Origin: Polyodon spathula
Taxonomy: Eukaryota > Chordata > Actinopteri > Acipenseriformes > Polyodontidae
Direction of reading: 5' to 3'
Assembly: GCF_017654505.1 (NCBI RefSeq)
Contig: NC_054547.1
Span: forward strand, 22,678,823 to 22,742,822
Length of the DNA stretch: 64,000 nucleotides
Shown here: positions 10,140 through 22,510 of the stretch, in pieces
Position numbering within the stretch: position 1 is the first letter of the stretch
Layout of the letters: each line of letters begins with the position of its first letter
Notes under the pieces: model-generated
Databases searched by the model: none
Told to the model about the DNA's origin: nothing
Seen by the model: only the letters and a program-made list of their open reading frames with translations
Position numbers and translations under genes: made by a program

Positions 10140-10430
10140 TGAAATGGCAGTGCTGTGGCGAAATACTATAAAAACACAGTAGTGGGTACAAGGCAATGAA
10201 GCAGGCATCCATCACAATGCCTGCGCAAACAGCCCTGTACATGCATTTGTGACTGTCCATCCAACACAAGGGAAGCAGAGAATGCAAAAAAAAAAGGTGC
10301 AGGGTCTGCTACGAAAATGAAAACAAAAGAAAGGACAAGTAAAATGTGCAGTGGTTGCGAAGGTAAGCCCAGGTTCTGTCGTATTGAACATTTCAATAAA
10401 TGGCACTATCAAGTTAATAATGGCACTTTT
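10140..10430 (+). pseudogene. piggyBac-type transposase, C-terminal cysteine finger
   Basis: In one frame RCRVCYENENKRKDK, in the next MCSGCEGKPRFCRIEHFNKWH, together the C-terminal cysteine-rich finger of piggyBac transposases, broken by a one-base shift near 10340. With the N-terminal part just upstream, it is an internally deleted copy. A GGGTTAA at 10550-10556 may mark its right end with the TTAA target. Confidence 0.6.
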
Positions 10431-10629
10431 TTGATAATTATTGTTTACTGATTATTGTTATTAGCAGCATTTTTGTTTTCATTGTTCAAACAATGTTTAC
10501 TTGTTTTTATCTCTATATTGAACATGGGTATGTGGTACAGAGTAGCATAAAGGGTTAATGAAACACAGTTTAGGTCATTTGTTTTATTTATCATATGTTA
10601 ACATTTTATAGCAATTACAGGTTTGAAAA

Positions 10630-10631
<2 letters not shown>

Positions 10632-10684
<53 letters not shown>
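10632..10684. repeat. (ATT)n microsatellite
   Basis: About 17 ATT units. Confidence 0.95.
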
Positions 10685-11442
10685 TTAAAAATCTGGTACC
10701 TGGGAAGGCGGTTCATTTTTACAACTGGAGTTGAAGTGGTTGAGAACCGCGTGTTTATTTATTTTTTGTACAAGGTAATACTTGTGTTGGCTTAGTTGGC
10801 ACTACAAATTATAAAATATCAACCACAGTGTTGAGTGATAGCGTAGGCCCAGAGTAGGATTGCTAGCGGAAACCTTGTGACACTGTCACATTTCTACTAC
10901 TGTGCCTATGGGGTACAGTTTGACATGTTACTCGGACAACTGTCTTTTTCTATCAATGTCTGCATTTTTCCTGGCTGTTCTGCATTTTGTACATAGTTTA
11001 ATTTTTGTTTCTTTGCTAAAGGTTCGCCATCTGGTGTAGATATGTCCCTTTGTGTTTGGGTTACCTGTGATGTTTTATAAACAGAGAGTAGATATATACT
11101 TTTGTAGAAAAAATTTATTTAAAGATGTGAATGTGTGTTAGTGAGTTAACCCTATCCCCAAACTGATTGCAGTGCCTGACCAGATGCGATTCAATTATAG
11201 AAAGCAAGATGTTTGTTTTTGATTGTGTGTCAATTTGAAGCTAGTTTCTTTTCAGAATTTGATTACTAAATATCTAAATTGATGCACATGTCAGCACTGT
11301 CATCATTGCAATGGTCAGGATAAGTAACATCCTGACTAGTGAGATGATGCCATTAATTGTATTCAGTGCCCATCCTTCAGTTTGCTCCTACAGAGTGGGT
11401 TTCTCCAGGTTTCCTGAAACAAACAAATCCGTTTAAGTTAGT
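10685..11442. other. No gene seen
   Basis: AT-rich sequence without recognisable coding or repeat structure. Confidence 0.5.
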
Positions 11443-11745
11443 GTGGCAAAGTGGTTTGTCAGTTTGCAGGTGAAGAGGTGATGCAATAATAGCAATCCAA
11501 CAAACAGTGCAATAGTGAAAACAAAGCTTAATTATTTGCTTAAATAATAATAATGGCTATACACAGCAAAATGTAAAGCCAGTCAAACCACAGGGTTCAG
11601 TCCCACAATAACAGTAATCACACAAACAAGACACACACAAATACATTCACAAGTCCACAGTGAGTGCTACAAGGGTGAAGTGTAGTTTGGTTGTGTTTGC
11701 TGCCTGTTTAGCTACAGCTCCCAGAGTTTAGCCTTCTACAAAGGA
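11443..11745 (+). repeat. Repeat family 3, TGTGGCAAAGTGG start
   Basis: Begins TGTGGCAAAGTGGTTTGT and contains CACAGGGTTCAGTCCCA-AATAACA. The reverse complement of 17234-16900 begins the same and has the matching AGGGTTTCAGTCCCAAAATAACA. This looks like an LTR or the terminal repeat of the tyrosine-recombinase element that follows; which is undecided. Confidence 0.5.
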
Positions 11746-12369
11746 CAAACGTGACAGTTTAATAGAGACAAAACAAAACACCAGCAGGCCCCAGTAGTGG
11801 TCCCTTCTCATTCCCCCCTCACTGCAAGTGTCCAGCAGGCCCATGCAGTGACATATCTGGCCATTATGGGCATCCAGCTGGTCCCCATGGTGGCCCCTTC
11901 TCCTCCAAATATAACCTTTCAGCTTCCCTCCCCTCACTGCAGGCCTCATAGTGGCCCCTTCTCTGTGAGATGCTTTTCTTGTTTCAGCTCATCAGCAGTT
12001 TATTCAAAACACTTAACGTTTCCGAGTTCATTCAAGCTCTCGGCCATTTCAGGGACATCATCACGAGTTTCCTCCTGACCGCCGGCGTGAGTTGGTTATT
12101 GTAGGGCGATCATTTTAGACTGCTCAGTTAGATTCGGAGGTTCCCATTTCTTTGACTACTACAAAGTATTTTCTGCCAAAGCCACTGCCCATCTCCAACA
12201 ATGGAACCAGAGCATCTACTGGGGCGCACTGGACAAATACATATTCTTCTGTTTTTCACAGGTCTTCGGCTTCTAGTAAGCTTGGCAGGCGGTTCAACTG
12301 CTCACTGCACTGACCCTCCACCCCTTCCCCTTATGTCCCTTTCTCGCAATCCTCCTCATCTTTTCATCC

Positions 12370-12550
12370 CCTCCAGATCAAAAGATGGTCATGGTTGCAA
12401 TACTGCATACTCTGGAGGCTGCCAGATTTGTAATAACTTCAAAGGAACCTGTACTATTCCGCATGTAACTTCCTTCATTTCCATACACCATAACTCCACC
12501 ACACCCAGTATAAATAGTTTTAATCCCTCTCAAAGATTTCTCCCTGCAAT
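12370..12550 (+). pseudogene. Gag cysteine region of YR element
   Basis: GGCQICNNFKGTCTIPH matches the start of the cysteine-rich motif at the Gag end in Ngaro/DIRS elements; the downstream cysteines are lost. Confidence 0.5.
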
Positions 12551-12753
12551 ATGCAAAATCGACCATGCCATATTAATCAAAATTGCTGGGAAAGCCAGTC
12601 ATAGGTTTAAAGCTGATATATCAAACACATTTTTTTTAAGTATGCCCATTGAGCCTGCCCTCAGGCACCTCTTCAGAGTACAGTGGCTTTTCAAATACAT
12701 TTTTTGTTCACTTGAAGTTTGGCTGCAAAAGCAGCCCATAGATATTCAATACC

Positions 12754-12993
12754 TTGTCAGAAGCGCTGTGCTGGATCCTCCTTAATAACTGCTGTATTCC
12801 TTTTGTGCTGAACCTCCTAGATGATTTTCTTCAATTTGATTTTCCCCATGCTTCCCCTGCTCGGAAAATAACAATCCTCATATCATTATTTTCAAATCTC
12901 GGCATCCCCCTAGTATCAGTGCAGACCTTGGGTCCTCTCACTTCCATCAAGTTTCTAGGCTTCACCCTGGATTCCCAATCTTTTTCAGCCTAA
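12754..12993 (+). pseudogene. Reverse transcriptase fragment of YR element
   Basis: Contains LNLLDDFLQF, the altered (Y/V)xDDFL catalytic box, followed by LGIPLVSVQT and IKFLGFTLDSQ, the usual spacing in YR-element reverse transcriptases. The frame ends at a stop at about 12993. Confidence 0.8.
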
Positions 12994-13379
12994 TGGGGGC
13001 AATTGTATTGTTTCTATTTCCACTTTTCTGTCCAGTCGCTCTCCTATGAAAAGCAATCTTCTGTCTCTCCTAGGCAATTTAAACTACACAATGATGATAA
13101 TTCCTCAAGAAAGAGCTTTCATCTACTACCTTCTCTTGATCTCTTCTGTTGATTTCCTCAATGTCATACTTGTGGATCCTTTTTGCCGTAAGGAACTCTG
13201 CCTGTGGGAGCTCCTACTGAAAGTCTGGAATGGCATTCTACTTTTTTTTACATAGAGTGCCTCCTGCTGCACGAAGACATTCAACTGTTCACAGATGCAG
13301 CTCCCTCTCTCAGCTTTGGTGGCTACTACAAGGGAAAATGATTTTCTGCTCCATGGCCCGAAGAATTAATCAGCTTTCC

Positions 13380-13715
13380 TACCCCCAATCACTCCTCGTC
13401 ATTGCACAAAATGTATCCAGTTGCTGTAGCCGCATTCCTTTGGGGGGTCTTCCTGGGACCAAAAAATCCATTCTTCTCTATTCAGATAATTCAGCTACAG
13501 TCCAAATTAACAAAGGTCATTCATCCTCCCACCATATAATGATAATATTCAGAAGGATTATTTGGTTACCTGTTATTCATCAGTTTATTCTCAGAGTTCA
13601 ACACATTCTTTGCCACCTGAATTGCCGATTTTTCTTTCTCGTTTCCAAATGCAGAGATTCAGATAACCTCCTGCCAACTCGGTTTCCTCCCTTTTCAGAC
13701 CTGATATTCATGTGA
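13380..13715 (+). pseudogene. RNase H fragment of YR element
   Basis: LLYSDNSATVQINKGHSSS carries the catalytic aspartate and the DNSATV(Q)-INKG motif of YR-element RNase H; further on come RVQHI, HLN and a degenerate SR-x-MQR tract before the recombinase. Confidence 0.8.
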
Positions 13716-13799
13716 GCCACCCACTGCATTCCCTAATTCTGCAGGCTCAAGAAACAACTTCTCTGCATCACTCCCTGCTCACTGCAAATATACTGGTCA

Positions 13800-14620
13800 T
13801 CTTGGAATTGCATTCAGTTCCCTTCATTTTCAATGCCTGTAGTATATATTATGTCTCAAGATTGGAGCTATAAGAGTTTCCTCCATCAATATTTCAATTT
13901 CTGGCATCCAGTTTTTCTACAAACTCATTTTCGGCATCCCAGCTCTACACTCGGCAACTCGCACATTTCTCTAACCCTGAAAGAGCTTCAACGACCAATA
14001 TCTTTCTCCCCCTGCTTGCTTACCTATCACCATCAATGTACTCTCTTGGTGCCTCTCATCTGCTCCAGCTACTCCTCCCAGTTTTTAGATAAACCTTAAA
14101 GCCCTTTTCTCTTAGCCTTCTTGGGTTCCGTAGGCGATCCAGACTACATCGCTCTCAAATTCAACCCCCAGATTCACCCCTGTATCTCTGACCTCACAAT
14201 CGATACTTTTTCCTTCCTGCTCAAAAGAAGTAAAACTGTCCAGGAAGATTAGGGAACCATTTCTATTTTGTTTATAACCCATGTTAGCCCATATGACCCC
14301 TTTCTCTCTTATCCATCTCCATCTTTCTCTGGGTGCATCACCCTCAGACCCGCTGTTTTTATTAACGAAAATTAAACAATGGTCACCCACCATTGGTTCT
14401 TCTTTCACCTTTGCCAGATTCTTTCCAGGTCCATATTCACAGCTGAGCAGTTCTCTGGTCAATCCTTCAGAATCGTAGCAGCTTCTTGCCAATGAGTTCC
14501 AGGCTCCCTTATCAAATGGTTAGGTTGTTGGTCGTTCAGTGCTTACCAAGTTATGGATCTTAAAAATGCTTTTACAAAAATGTACTCTTAAGCATTAGTA
14601 GCCTGCCCGGAGGAAGGGCA
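13800..14620 (+). pseudogene. Tyrosine recombinase of YR element
   Basis: A degenerate core-binding part starts near 13800. LLAFLGSVGD (14112) matches the FFGFLR-type box that carries the first catalytic arginine, here lost. Near 14440 FSGQSFRIVAAS matches the GHSFRIGAA box; the histidine has become glutamine and the arginine is kept. The region of the final tyrosine (LPYQMVRLL...SYGS) follows. It splices no DNA now. Confidence 0.75.
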
Positions 14621-14640
14621 AATGAATCAGCCATGGATTC

Positions 14641-15947
14641 TCAGAGGTTTATTTTCCAAAAGTGGGTTTTGTTTTCCTCTTCTGTGTGCTGATGATCATT
14701 TGTTAAAGGTTGGCTAAACCTTCAAGTGGGCTATATTTAATACTAATTGCAGCATTGAGACCAGCTTGTTCTTTCTGGGGGTCTCTGCCTCATCCATTCG
14801 GCCAGGCAGCGAGCCCTCAAACCAAGTTAGGTTTAATGCCAAATGAAAGCGTATATACAACATAATTCTCTGTAAAATTTGCATACTCCGCATTCTCCAC
14901 AATAAATGGTTGTACTAAAACATTTCGTGATTGGTGTTTGTCCCGAAATACTGAAATACATTTTATCTTCAGGAAATTTCTCACTGCATTTTAGTTTTTG
15001 TTAACAAATAAATATGCATTGTTAAAATCACAAATGTATTTCCTTTCAAAAATGTCGCTCGTGGACATACATACTGTGGTGTAAGCAAATAAGTGTTTAA
15101 TAAGTGTTTATGTAGGCTCACTTTAACAAATATATTATTTCCACTGTAAATTGCTTGGTGACTTTGAACCTTTTCAATAAATTGAGTGGGAAAGTGAGTA
15201 CAAACACTTTTCTTCATGTAGAGAATACTATTTTTGATGTGTTAATCAAGTCTACATGTGATATCTAAACCTGTTTTAGAAAACGTACATGTTTTTAGTG
15301 GATGTGGTGTTTTGAGGTGTATATATAATTTGAGAAATGCACAAAACGATTGGCTTCCTATACATACTGTCCTAAAGTGCAGTTACATTATTTGAACATC
15401 TGTAATCCTAGTTGACATGGTGGATGTACTTGCACACCACCAAATACTGTACTAATAATTCAGATAGCTGAACACATTTTAATACAAATATAATTGCACA
15501 TCAAAATAAATCGCAAGACAAATGCATAATGGTTTCTGATAAAGAATGTCAACACATACAAATTATACTTTATTTATTTCTCTTTCGCTGTATTATTTGT
15601 ACAAAGAAAACCTGATAAATATGCCCGGCGATTACAAATTTAAAAGGATAATTGTGGTGAGTTTGCCACGTCTTTGTAAACTGGCAATTAAACTTAACAC
15701 CTATTATTAAATAACAGATAATGTCGTATTAGAAACTGTTAGTATTACATTTTAAACACAAATATAATTGTGCATAAAAATAAATTGCAAGACAAATTTT
15801 ACACTAGTTCTGCGTATGTCATAACCCATATACAAAATAATGCATGTATTGTATTTATTTCACTTTTGCTATATTTGCAAATATATTGCAAGTACATGTA
15901 TGAAGAAAAACCATAATATAAAGTAGCAGGTGATTAAATTAAATCTT
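14641..15947. other. No gene seen
   Basis: AT-rich sequence. 15480-15545 and 15750-15805 share the ACAAATATAATTG-CA and AAATAAATTGCAAGACAAAT tracts, so a partial duplication is likely. Confidence 0.5.
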
Positions 15948-16568
15948 TGTAATCTACGTAGCCTAAAGTTAGATTTATGTTTATTAAGTGTTTTCTGTTA
16001 TGTAGTGTGTTAATCTTGGTGTTTATGTATAAAATACAAAGGATATAAATATGGGTTGCGAACACAAGTGTTTAAAATGTATATTTTGTATTTAAGCATG
16101 AGGATTGCACAGCACTTCACGTGCAAGTAAAATAAAATGTGAGCACAGGGAATTACACTTTTATTAATTCATGTGCAGTTGTACCGAGACTTCAATTGAA
16201 TGATTGATTAGCAATCGAGTCTCTGTACAACTGCATAAAAGCTGCATGTTTTCACTCACTTGGGGTTGTGTGTTCGAAGAGTGGAGAACGGGTCTCGAGA
16301 GGAGAAAGTAAATAATTTGTTTAAACTCGCCGTGTTTGTCTGTTTGTTCGTTGTTTGCTTCGTGTAGTGTTAATCTGTTTTGTTTGTCTGTTTGTTTGGC
16401 CAATGCGCCCTTTGTTTTGTGTGTTTTGTTTTAAACCTTTTGTTTGTGATTTTTATTATTTAATAAAACTCTGGATGCCGTAGGGTCACAGGATTCACCG
16501 CCATTCCTAATTCTTTGGAGTCTACATTTCTGGTCTGACGTCACCCCTACAAAGCCATCCTGTTCACA
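15948..16568 (+). repeat. Solo LTR, family 2 (copy E)
   Basis: Aligned throughout with 39567-40175 and 48786-49369: GCATGAGGATTGCACAGCA, TGATTGATTAGCAATCGAG, TGCATAAAAGCTGCA with its TATA-type box, TTAATAAAACTCTGG poly(A) signal and GGTCTGACGTCACCC near the end. Ends GTTCACA. The first bases are diverged from TGTGGC. No interior follows, so it is a solo LTR. Confidence 0.85.
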
Positions 16569-16639
16569 ACAACCTTCTATGTTTATAATAAGTTCAAACA
16601 TTTTATTTTTTAGTCATACAAATACAGTATCTCCAGGCC

Positions 16640-17234
16640 ATTTTAATAAATCTCCCTCCTGACCTGTGAGGGTGCTGTGTAAAGGGAACAGTTTGCCCCA
16701 GGTTGGATGGTTTGACAGTTCGTTCCCGGTTCAGCTGGAAGTCGGTCATCCAGGAAGGGGGTGGGGCCACAATACCAGAAGTCAGTGCCTTAATGCGGTA
16801 GGCGATGTGTCAGTCATGGATTGGAGGATAAGGGATTTGGCCAAGCAACCTGTTCCTTTGTTATGGTTCCAAACAAAGCACTGAGAAACCATAAAACTGA
16901 CCGTGTGTGTTGTATTTGTTTTGTGTTATTCACTGTGTTTGATTTCTGTTTATTAGATGGCTAAACACCCGGGAGCTGTCGTTGTTAAGCCAGCATTCAA
17001 GCCGATTACAATACTGCACTGGTCACTTGTTATTGTATATTCAGCACTGGCACTCTAGCACTGTGGAAAGGACACGGAGCTGTGCCTGTACATTTTTTAG
17101 TACTAGTTGTTATTTTGGGACTGAAACCCTGTATTGTTTATCCATGTAAATACACAGCAGCACAAGTTTGAACCGTTTCTGTTGTGCCCTGCATCTCATC
17201 TGCACCTACACACTACAAACCACTTTGCCACAAA
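16640..17234 (-). repeat. Repeat family 3, minus copy
   Basis: On the minus strand begins TGTGGCAAAGTGGTTTGT at 17234 and shares several tracts with 11443-11745. The left border is approximate. No gene seen between 16640 and 17490 otherwise. Confidence 0.4.
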
Positions 17235-17487
17235 CCTGAATTTGGATTTTCTATGCAAGCTTTTACTTTTTGTTTGCGGGCCACTATCTGAGCAATTGTT
17301 ATTCTCCATTACAAACAGCATCGTTAGACGCGTAAACTGTCATTAACAAAGGTATGTGGGATCAATAAATAAGTGGAATTCAATGTTAATTAGCCAATGA
17401 TAGGGTGTTCCCGTGGGGAAATAAGTGATTCATTACAGCCCTTTACAAAAGCAATTCTTATTTTATGCTATGTTTTACACAATGTTG

Positions 17488-17490
<3 letters not shown>

Positions 17491-17535
<45 letters not shown>
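17491..17535. repeat. (TA)n microsatellite
   Basis: TA repeats; 17536-18408 beyond it has no recognised gene. Confidence 0.95.
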
Positions 17536-17538
<3 letters not shown>

Positions 17539-18408
17539 CATGGTCTAACATTTTCATGATTAATAATCATGGCAAGGATGTATGTTACTGGCACTTGTCA
17601 GTGAGTAGGGTGGAAGTGGCTTATTATGGGCAACACATGTCCCACTAAAGCTGCATGCATGTATGAATCTGTCTAGGTACATGTTGGAAGATAGTATATG
17701 TATTTTTAGACTTATGAGTGACTGTTCCACCGCATCTGAACTAAATATACATTTGTATCAAACAGAAAGTCACTGGTGTTTCCATGCCTACTACAATTTC
17801 AATTCCACCAACTTCAAAGCCTACTTTGATTCTGTTTCTTTGAGATTCACTTATTTTTTTTTTTTGGCCTAACGGAGAGAGAGAGGAGTGTCACTCAGAA
17901 TATCAACAACTGCTCAAAACTTTGGAGATCATATAAAGTTTGCATGACTGCCTGCAGTTAACTACTTTGCCCTTCTGTGACTATAAGGGAATAAGAAAAA
18001 CACAGTACGTGGAAAAAGTAGAATCCTATAAGGCACTATTCAGAAATGCGTTTGCTATCTTAAAGTGGCTGTAGCTAGCAAAACGATTCCATACATATTA
18101 CCTCTCATGGACTTCCAGTCACTATATGGGTTTCAAATGTGCAGAATTTAAACTTCATATCTAGTACTAGGTTAAAGAAAGTTCTTAGTTTGCTTGTTTC
18201 ACTTTGAAGTAATCTGTTATTGTTGCAGGTGTTCATTTCAGCTAAACAATGTCTTGTCACTGGCTGCAAGCAATACAGTCACTAGGGAAGCTGCTGGTTG
18301 GTTGAAGATAGGAAAGAAGGGCCTGAAGGAGTGGGGACATGTGAAATGATTAAGTGCAAGACTAGTTACGTAAAGAAGGCTTGCAAACACATTTCTTTAA
18401 CTTAGTGT

Positions 18409-19648
18409 AATAATAATAATAATAAACCTTTATAGAGCAATTCATGTACAATACAATTCAAAGTGCTTTACATACAGAAAAAATACAATAATAAACAGTA
18501 AGAAAAGAGTACAGTTATTAAAAACAAGTAACAATAAAATTCAGAATAAAACATAAAAATGTTATGGAAAAGCTATATTAAAAAGGTATGGTTTTAATCG
18601 AGATTTGAAGATTGCAATTGAAGGTGAATCTCTGATAAAAGGGGCTAAGGAGTTTCAGAGTGTGGGGGCATTAAAACAGAAAGCAGCCTCTCCCATCCTT
18701 TTACCATTCACCCTCGGAATACATAAGGCCACCATTTGCAGATCTCAGAGTGTGTTCAGGCTGATAGGGAATTAGTATATCATTTAGATTCAGTGCTTTA
18801 AAAACTAGTAATATAATTATAAAATCAATTCTGTAATGCAGAGGAAGCCAATGCAATGATGCCAAAACAGGCGTAATGTGAGCCCTTTTTTTGTTCTAGT
18901 TAGCATTCGAGCAGCAGCATTTTGCACTAGCTGTAGGCGTGATATAGCATGACTTGTAAGTCCAGAAAATAAAGCATTACAGTAATCTAACCTAGAAAAA
19001 ATAAAGGCATGTACTAATTTCTTTGCATCATTCAAGGACAAGAATGATCTAACTTTTGCAATGTTTCTTAAATGATAGAAGGACACTATAGTAATGTATT
19101 TTATATGTGGTTCAAAGGAAAGTACAGAATCAAAAATAACCACCAGGTTTTTCACTTCAGATTTTACATTTGATTTTAGTATACCTAGATCAATATTTGT
19201 CACATCCATCTGTTGATTAGAGCTAAAAGTAAGACTTCTGTCATCGGAATTTAACTGTAAGAAATCCAGAGACATCCATCTTCTAATATCTGCTAGGCAT
19301 TTGAAAAGGGCATTGATAGCTGTTGTGTCACCTGGTTTAACAGATATATAAATCTGTGTGCATAGCTGTGGAAATTCACCCCATGTTTACAAATAACCTC
19401 CCCGAGTGGCAGCATGTATAAAGAAAATAACATGGACCAAGAATGGAGCCCTGCGGAACACCACATGTAATATTAGCTAGTCCAGATGTAGATTCTCCTA
19501 AGGCAACAAAATACTGCCTATTCATTAAATAGGATATGAACCAGTTTAGGACACTACCAGAAAGGCTCACCCATTCTCTGAGACAATTAAAATCTTGTGA
19601 TCCACAGTATCAAAAGCAATACTCAGATCTAAAAGGATCAGTACAGAT
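18409..19648 (-). mobile_element. L2-type LINE, 3' part
   Basis: The element's 3' end is the TAA-rich run at 18409-18425, preceded in sense by AAAGCACTTTG-type L2 tail sequence. Coding sense is minus. 19570-19376 gives [11 protein letters not shown], the reverse transcriptase motif before the catalytic box. 19275-18817 gives LNFLQLNSDDR-like, VIFDSVLSFEPHIK and RLDYCNALFSGL-RLQLVQNAAARML, the C-terminal part of L2 ORF2. Stops and deletions are present. The element continues at 21281-21420 after an insertion. Confidence 0.9.
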
Positions 19649-21286
19649 GTCACGGGTGACAAAGGTGTATGTGATTTATTGAATTATGTTTTTGTGATTT
19701 TTCGAATGTTTTATTTATTTTCCTTTTTTTTCACTGTTGGAATGATTTATTTAATTTAAGCACGTTATTGATGTATCGATTTGTTTTGCTTTTACGTTTT
19801 GGTACATGCGCTGTTACCTGTTCCTATGGCAACGCCACCTGTGTCTACCGCTTGAAATCACTGTTTGGATCGCAGATGTGGATAATAATATAATCAGCTG
19901 TGCACTATAAATTAAAGAACGATGGCGGGACGGAGGGGGGGGAGTTCAGAAAACGAGGTGGAACGGAAAGAAAAATAGGCAGAAACAAGATAGAGAGAAA
20001 GCAGAACACGAGGATAGAGAAAAGAATAAAACAGATAGAAGACTAAAGAAAGCAAAGGGATCGGAGTGTTGCAGGTAGCGGCACGGGACACTTGGCGTAC
20101 TGGGAACGAGACTAAAGAGAAATCGGGACGTGAGGAACTAAAGACGACCAGCTGAGTGGCGTTAACTGGAGAGAAGTAAAAAGCACGAGCACTTTGAGAG
20201 AGAGAGAGAGCTGCCCAAGATGCTGAACTGCGAGTTGTGGGTCGTTATCCACCAGCTAAGTGTTTTGCTGTGGTGCATTATGCTTAAATTGCAGGGGTCA
20301 CACACCTTCTCAATGAGTTATTGTTATTTTTTATTATAACTTATCAACGGGGTCTGTTCCCTGCCTTACATTACAGCCAGAATTAAATTGATGCCGGATT
20401 GTATTTTACTGCTAACAAATGCTGTAGATTATACTTGGCTGCTGCACTAGACAATGCTGCTCAATTGTATCTGCTGCTAAAACTATATACTGCTTCTAGA
20501 CTGTATCTGTTGCTAGGTTATATCTATTACTAGATTATACTGTGTATTTATATATAGATCTAGATATATGTGTATTGATGGTTATAGATATGTGTTTGTG
20601 ATTAATTTTAATTAGCAATTCGATTAAGTGATCTCTTTGGTTTTACTATACTATTTAAATTTGTTGTGTAAACTAATAGATGAATTGAAATGTCTTGAAG
20701 TGCACTGATCCTTTGCCTTATCAGAAAACCTATGTCGTGTGCAATATCTTAATTTAGATCGAAAATGGAGGTTTGGTGCTGTTGCAGATTGAAACGTTTC
20801 TTTCTCCACTCAATTGACTCTGGGGAAGGCTAAGTGTTATTAGTCTGTTGGCTTGGACTCAGTGGTGGAGTGGCGCCCCCTGTTGGGGGGGAAAGGGATA
20901 ATTGAGCAGTTTTGAAATTTGGGGTAGCAGGAGACTGGAACCACGTCCCCTACTAACAATCCAGCTAGGGCAAGTGCAATATTGAATAAGGACTGGTCAT
21001 GCACATTATCTTACTGTGCTACTTTGACTTTGCTTGTTAGTGACGAGGTGTGCTATACTAATGCCAAGTTTTGAATATAACCTGTCTAAAGAATTGCATA
21101 TTACTTATTGTCTGTGCTCCTTGCTGTAGGATGTGGACTAGTTGCTGTCCCCCTTTGATTTGAACCTGTGTCAATGAAAGTAGAAGGTAATTATAATAGA
21201 ACAGAATTCCTTATTGTCTTTTAAACAAGGTGACGTAGTCTGGCTATATTATTCATTTCGGGGGCGCGACACAGACTCTGTACTTA
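19649..21286 (+). mobile_element. LTR-like insertion splitting the L2
   Basis: L2 coding sense is interrupted exactly here: the reverse transcriptase text ...DLSIAFDTVDH continues across to ...FQSAFRANHSTETALV on the far side. The insert of about 1.6 kb begins near TGTCACGGGTGACAAAGG and ends near GGGGGCGCGACA. It has a CTATAAATTAAAG promoter-like box at about 19906 and a purine-rich stretch after it. It holds no recognisable gene. A long solo LTR fits best; the exact target duplication is unclear. Confidence 0.6.
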
Positions 21287-21420
21287 TACGTAGATCATTT
21301 ACCACTTTGACAAGTGCAGTCTCAGTACTATGGTTAGCACGAAATGCTGATTGAAATTTCTCAAAGATGTTATTTCCAAGGAAGCTATTTGTTTAAAAAT
21401 TACATTTAAGTACCTTTGCT
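21281..21420 (-). mobile_element. L2-type LINE, continuation
   Basis: The minus strand encodes SFLGNNIFEKFQSAFR and STETALVKVVNDL, the part of L2 ORF2 just upstream of the piece at 18409-19648. Confidence 0.85.
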
Positions 21421-21519
21421 AAAAAAAAAAGTGTAGTACCAGATATCTTTTTTTGAGCTTGAAATATACACATATGCACATCCTGAAGTTTTTCATTTAT
21501 ATAATAAAACCTGTTTTTC

Positions 21520-21521
<2 letters not shown>

Positions 21522-21551
<30 letters not shown>
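21522..21551 (+). repeat. A tract after AATAAA
   Basis: About 30 A after an AATAAAACCTG signal (21503), which looks like the tail of a retrotransposed transcript. I could not identify the source. Confidence 0.5.
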
Positions 21552-21553
<2 letters not shown>

Positions 21554-22324
21554 ACTGCAGACCCTACCAACTCTGTACTGGATCTTAATTCCCAGGATCT
21601 TAAACTGGAGACAGATCTGGTGTTTTTGCTAGATTTTTTTTATTTTTATATAGCTCCTACATAAGGTCAAACTTAAGTTTTAATCAATTATATAAATTGA
21701 TATAAAATAACTTATGCTAAAGTACGTTGCTAATGTATTTAAGTTAAACTACTTTCACTTTTGTGTTCCAATCCTAAACAATTTATTACATCTGAGCTCC
21801 TGAAGATCTCTGATGGTGGCATATTTACAAAAACAAGCTTCAGTGTTGGAATAATACCAATCTGAGTAACACAAGTTAATTTACTGTACATTGGATTGAA
21901 GAGTTTTTAGTCAACACTACTGGGATTACAAGTGACATGTGGCAGTAGAAAAAAATATTATGAAATAAGAAAACTGCATACAGTAGACACCATTTAGCAT
22001 TCACACTTCCCCTGTAGCATCTAATCTGTGCCTTTGTAAACCTGAATGACTTTGCATAATGTGACCTTAACTGCACAAAAGGATAAGAACAACATTTTGC
22101 TACCATTAAAGCTCTAAGCCAAAGAGATAGCACAGTGTACAGCAACAATATGTATTTAAAGTTCTTTTAATGTCAGACGCATCCCAAAACACTTCACAAT
22201 AGGGTTATGTTATGCTGAGTTTCAACCAATCGGGAAATGGCACTTTCATTTACCCAGCTTCTGTACTGTCATTAGAAAACAAAGCACAGAGATATTTCTG
22301 GATTGTTTTATTATTTTAAAACAA
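21552..22324. other. No gene seen
   Basis: Small open frames only, including 21876-22148 (minus), without recognisable features. Confidence 0.5.
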
Positions 22325-22510
22325 AGGAACGTTATGATTTACGTGGTTACGTAAGAAGCCAATCGGCCCATCGGTGCTCATCCAGTTCCTAGTGCGGGTG
22401 AATCTAAAAACCTTGTCAAGTCTGGTCTTAAAGGATCCCAATGATTCAGCATCAACAACATGTCTAGCGAAGTGTCTCCTACCTTCTGTCCAGGGTCTGT
22501 CGCCTTGTTC
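22325..22510 (-). mobile_element. Diverged CR1-like LINE 3' end
   Basis: Carries GAAGCCAATCGGCCCATC, a match to the GAAGCCATTCGGCCCATCTTG tract of 30690-30720, and AAAGGATCCCAATG-TTCAGCATCAACAACATG matching the coding end of that copy. Orientation is minus. Older or a different subfamily than the other CR1 copies here. Confidence 0.6.

Larger units (their letters stand above)
11950..14640 (+). mobile_element. Decayed Ngaro/DIRS-type tyrosine-recombinase retrotransposon
   Basis: In order on the plus strand: a Gag cysteine region, a reverse transcriptase, an RNase H and a tyrosine recombinase, all broken by stops and frameshifts. This gene order, and a recombinase in place of an integrase, define the YR retrotransposons. 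The components are listed separately. Terminal repeats are not certain; 11443-11745 is a candidate. Confidence 0.8.
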
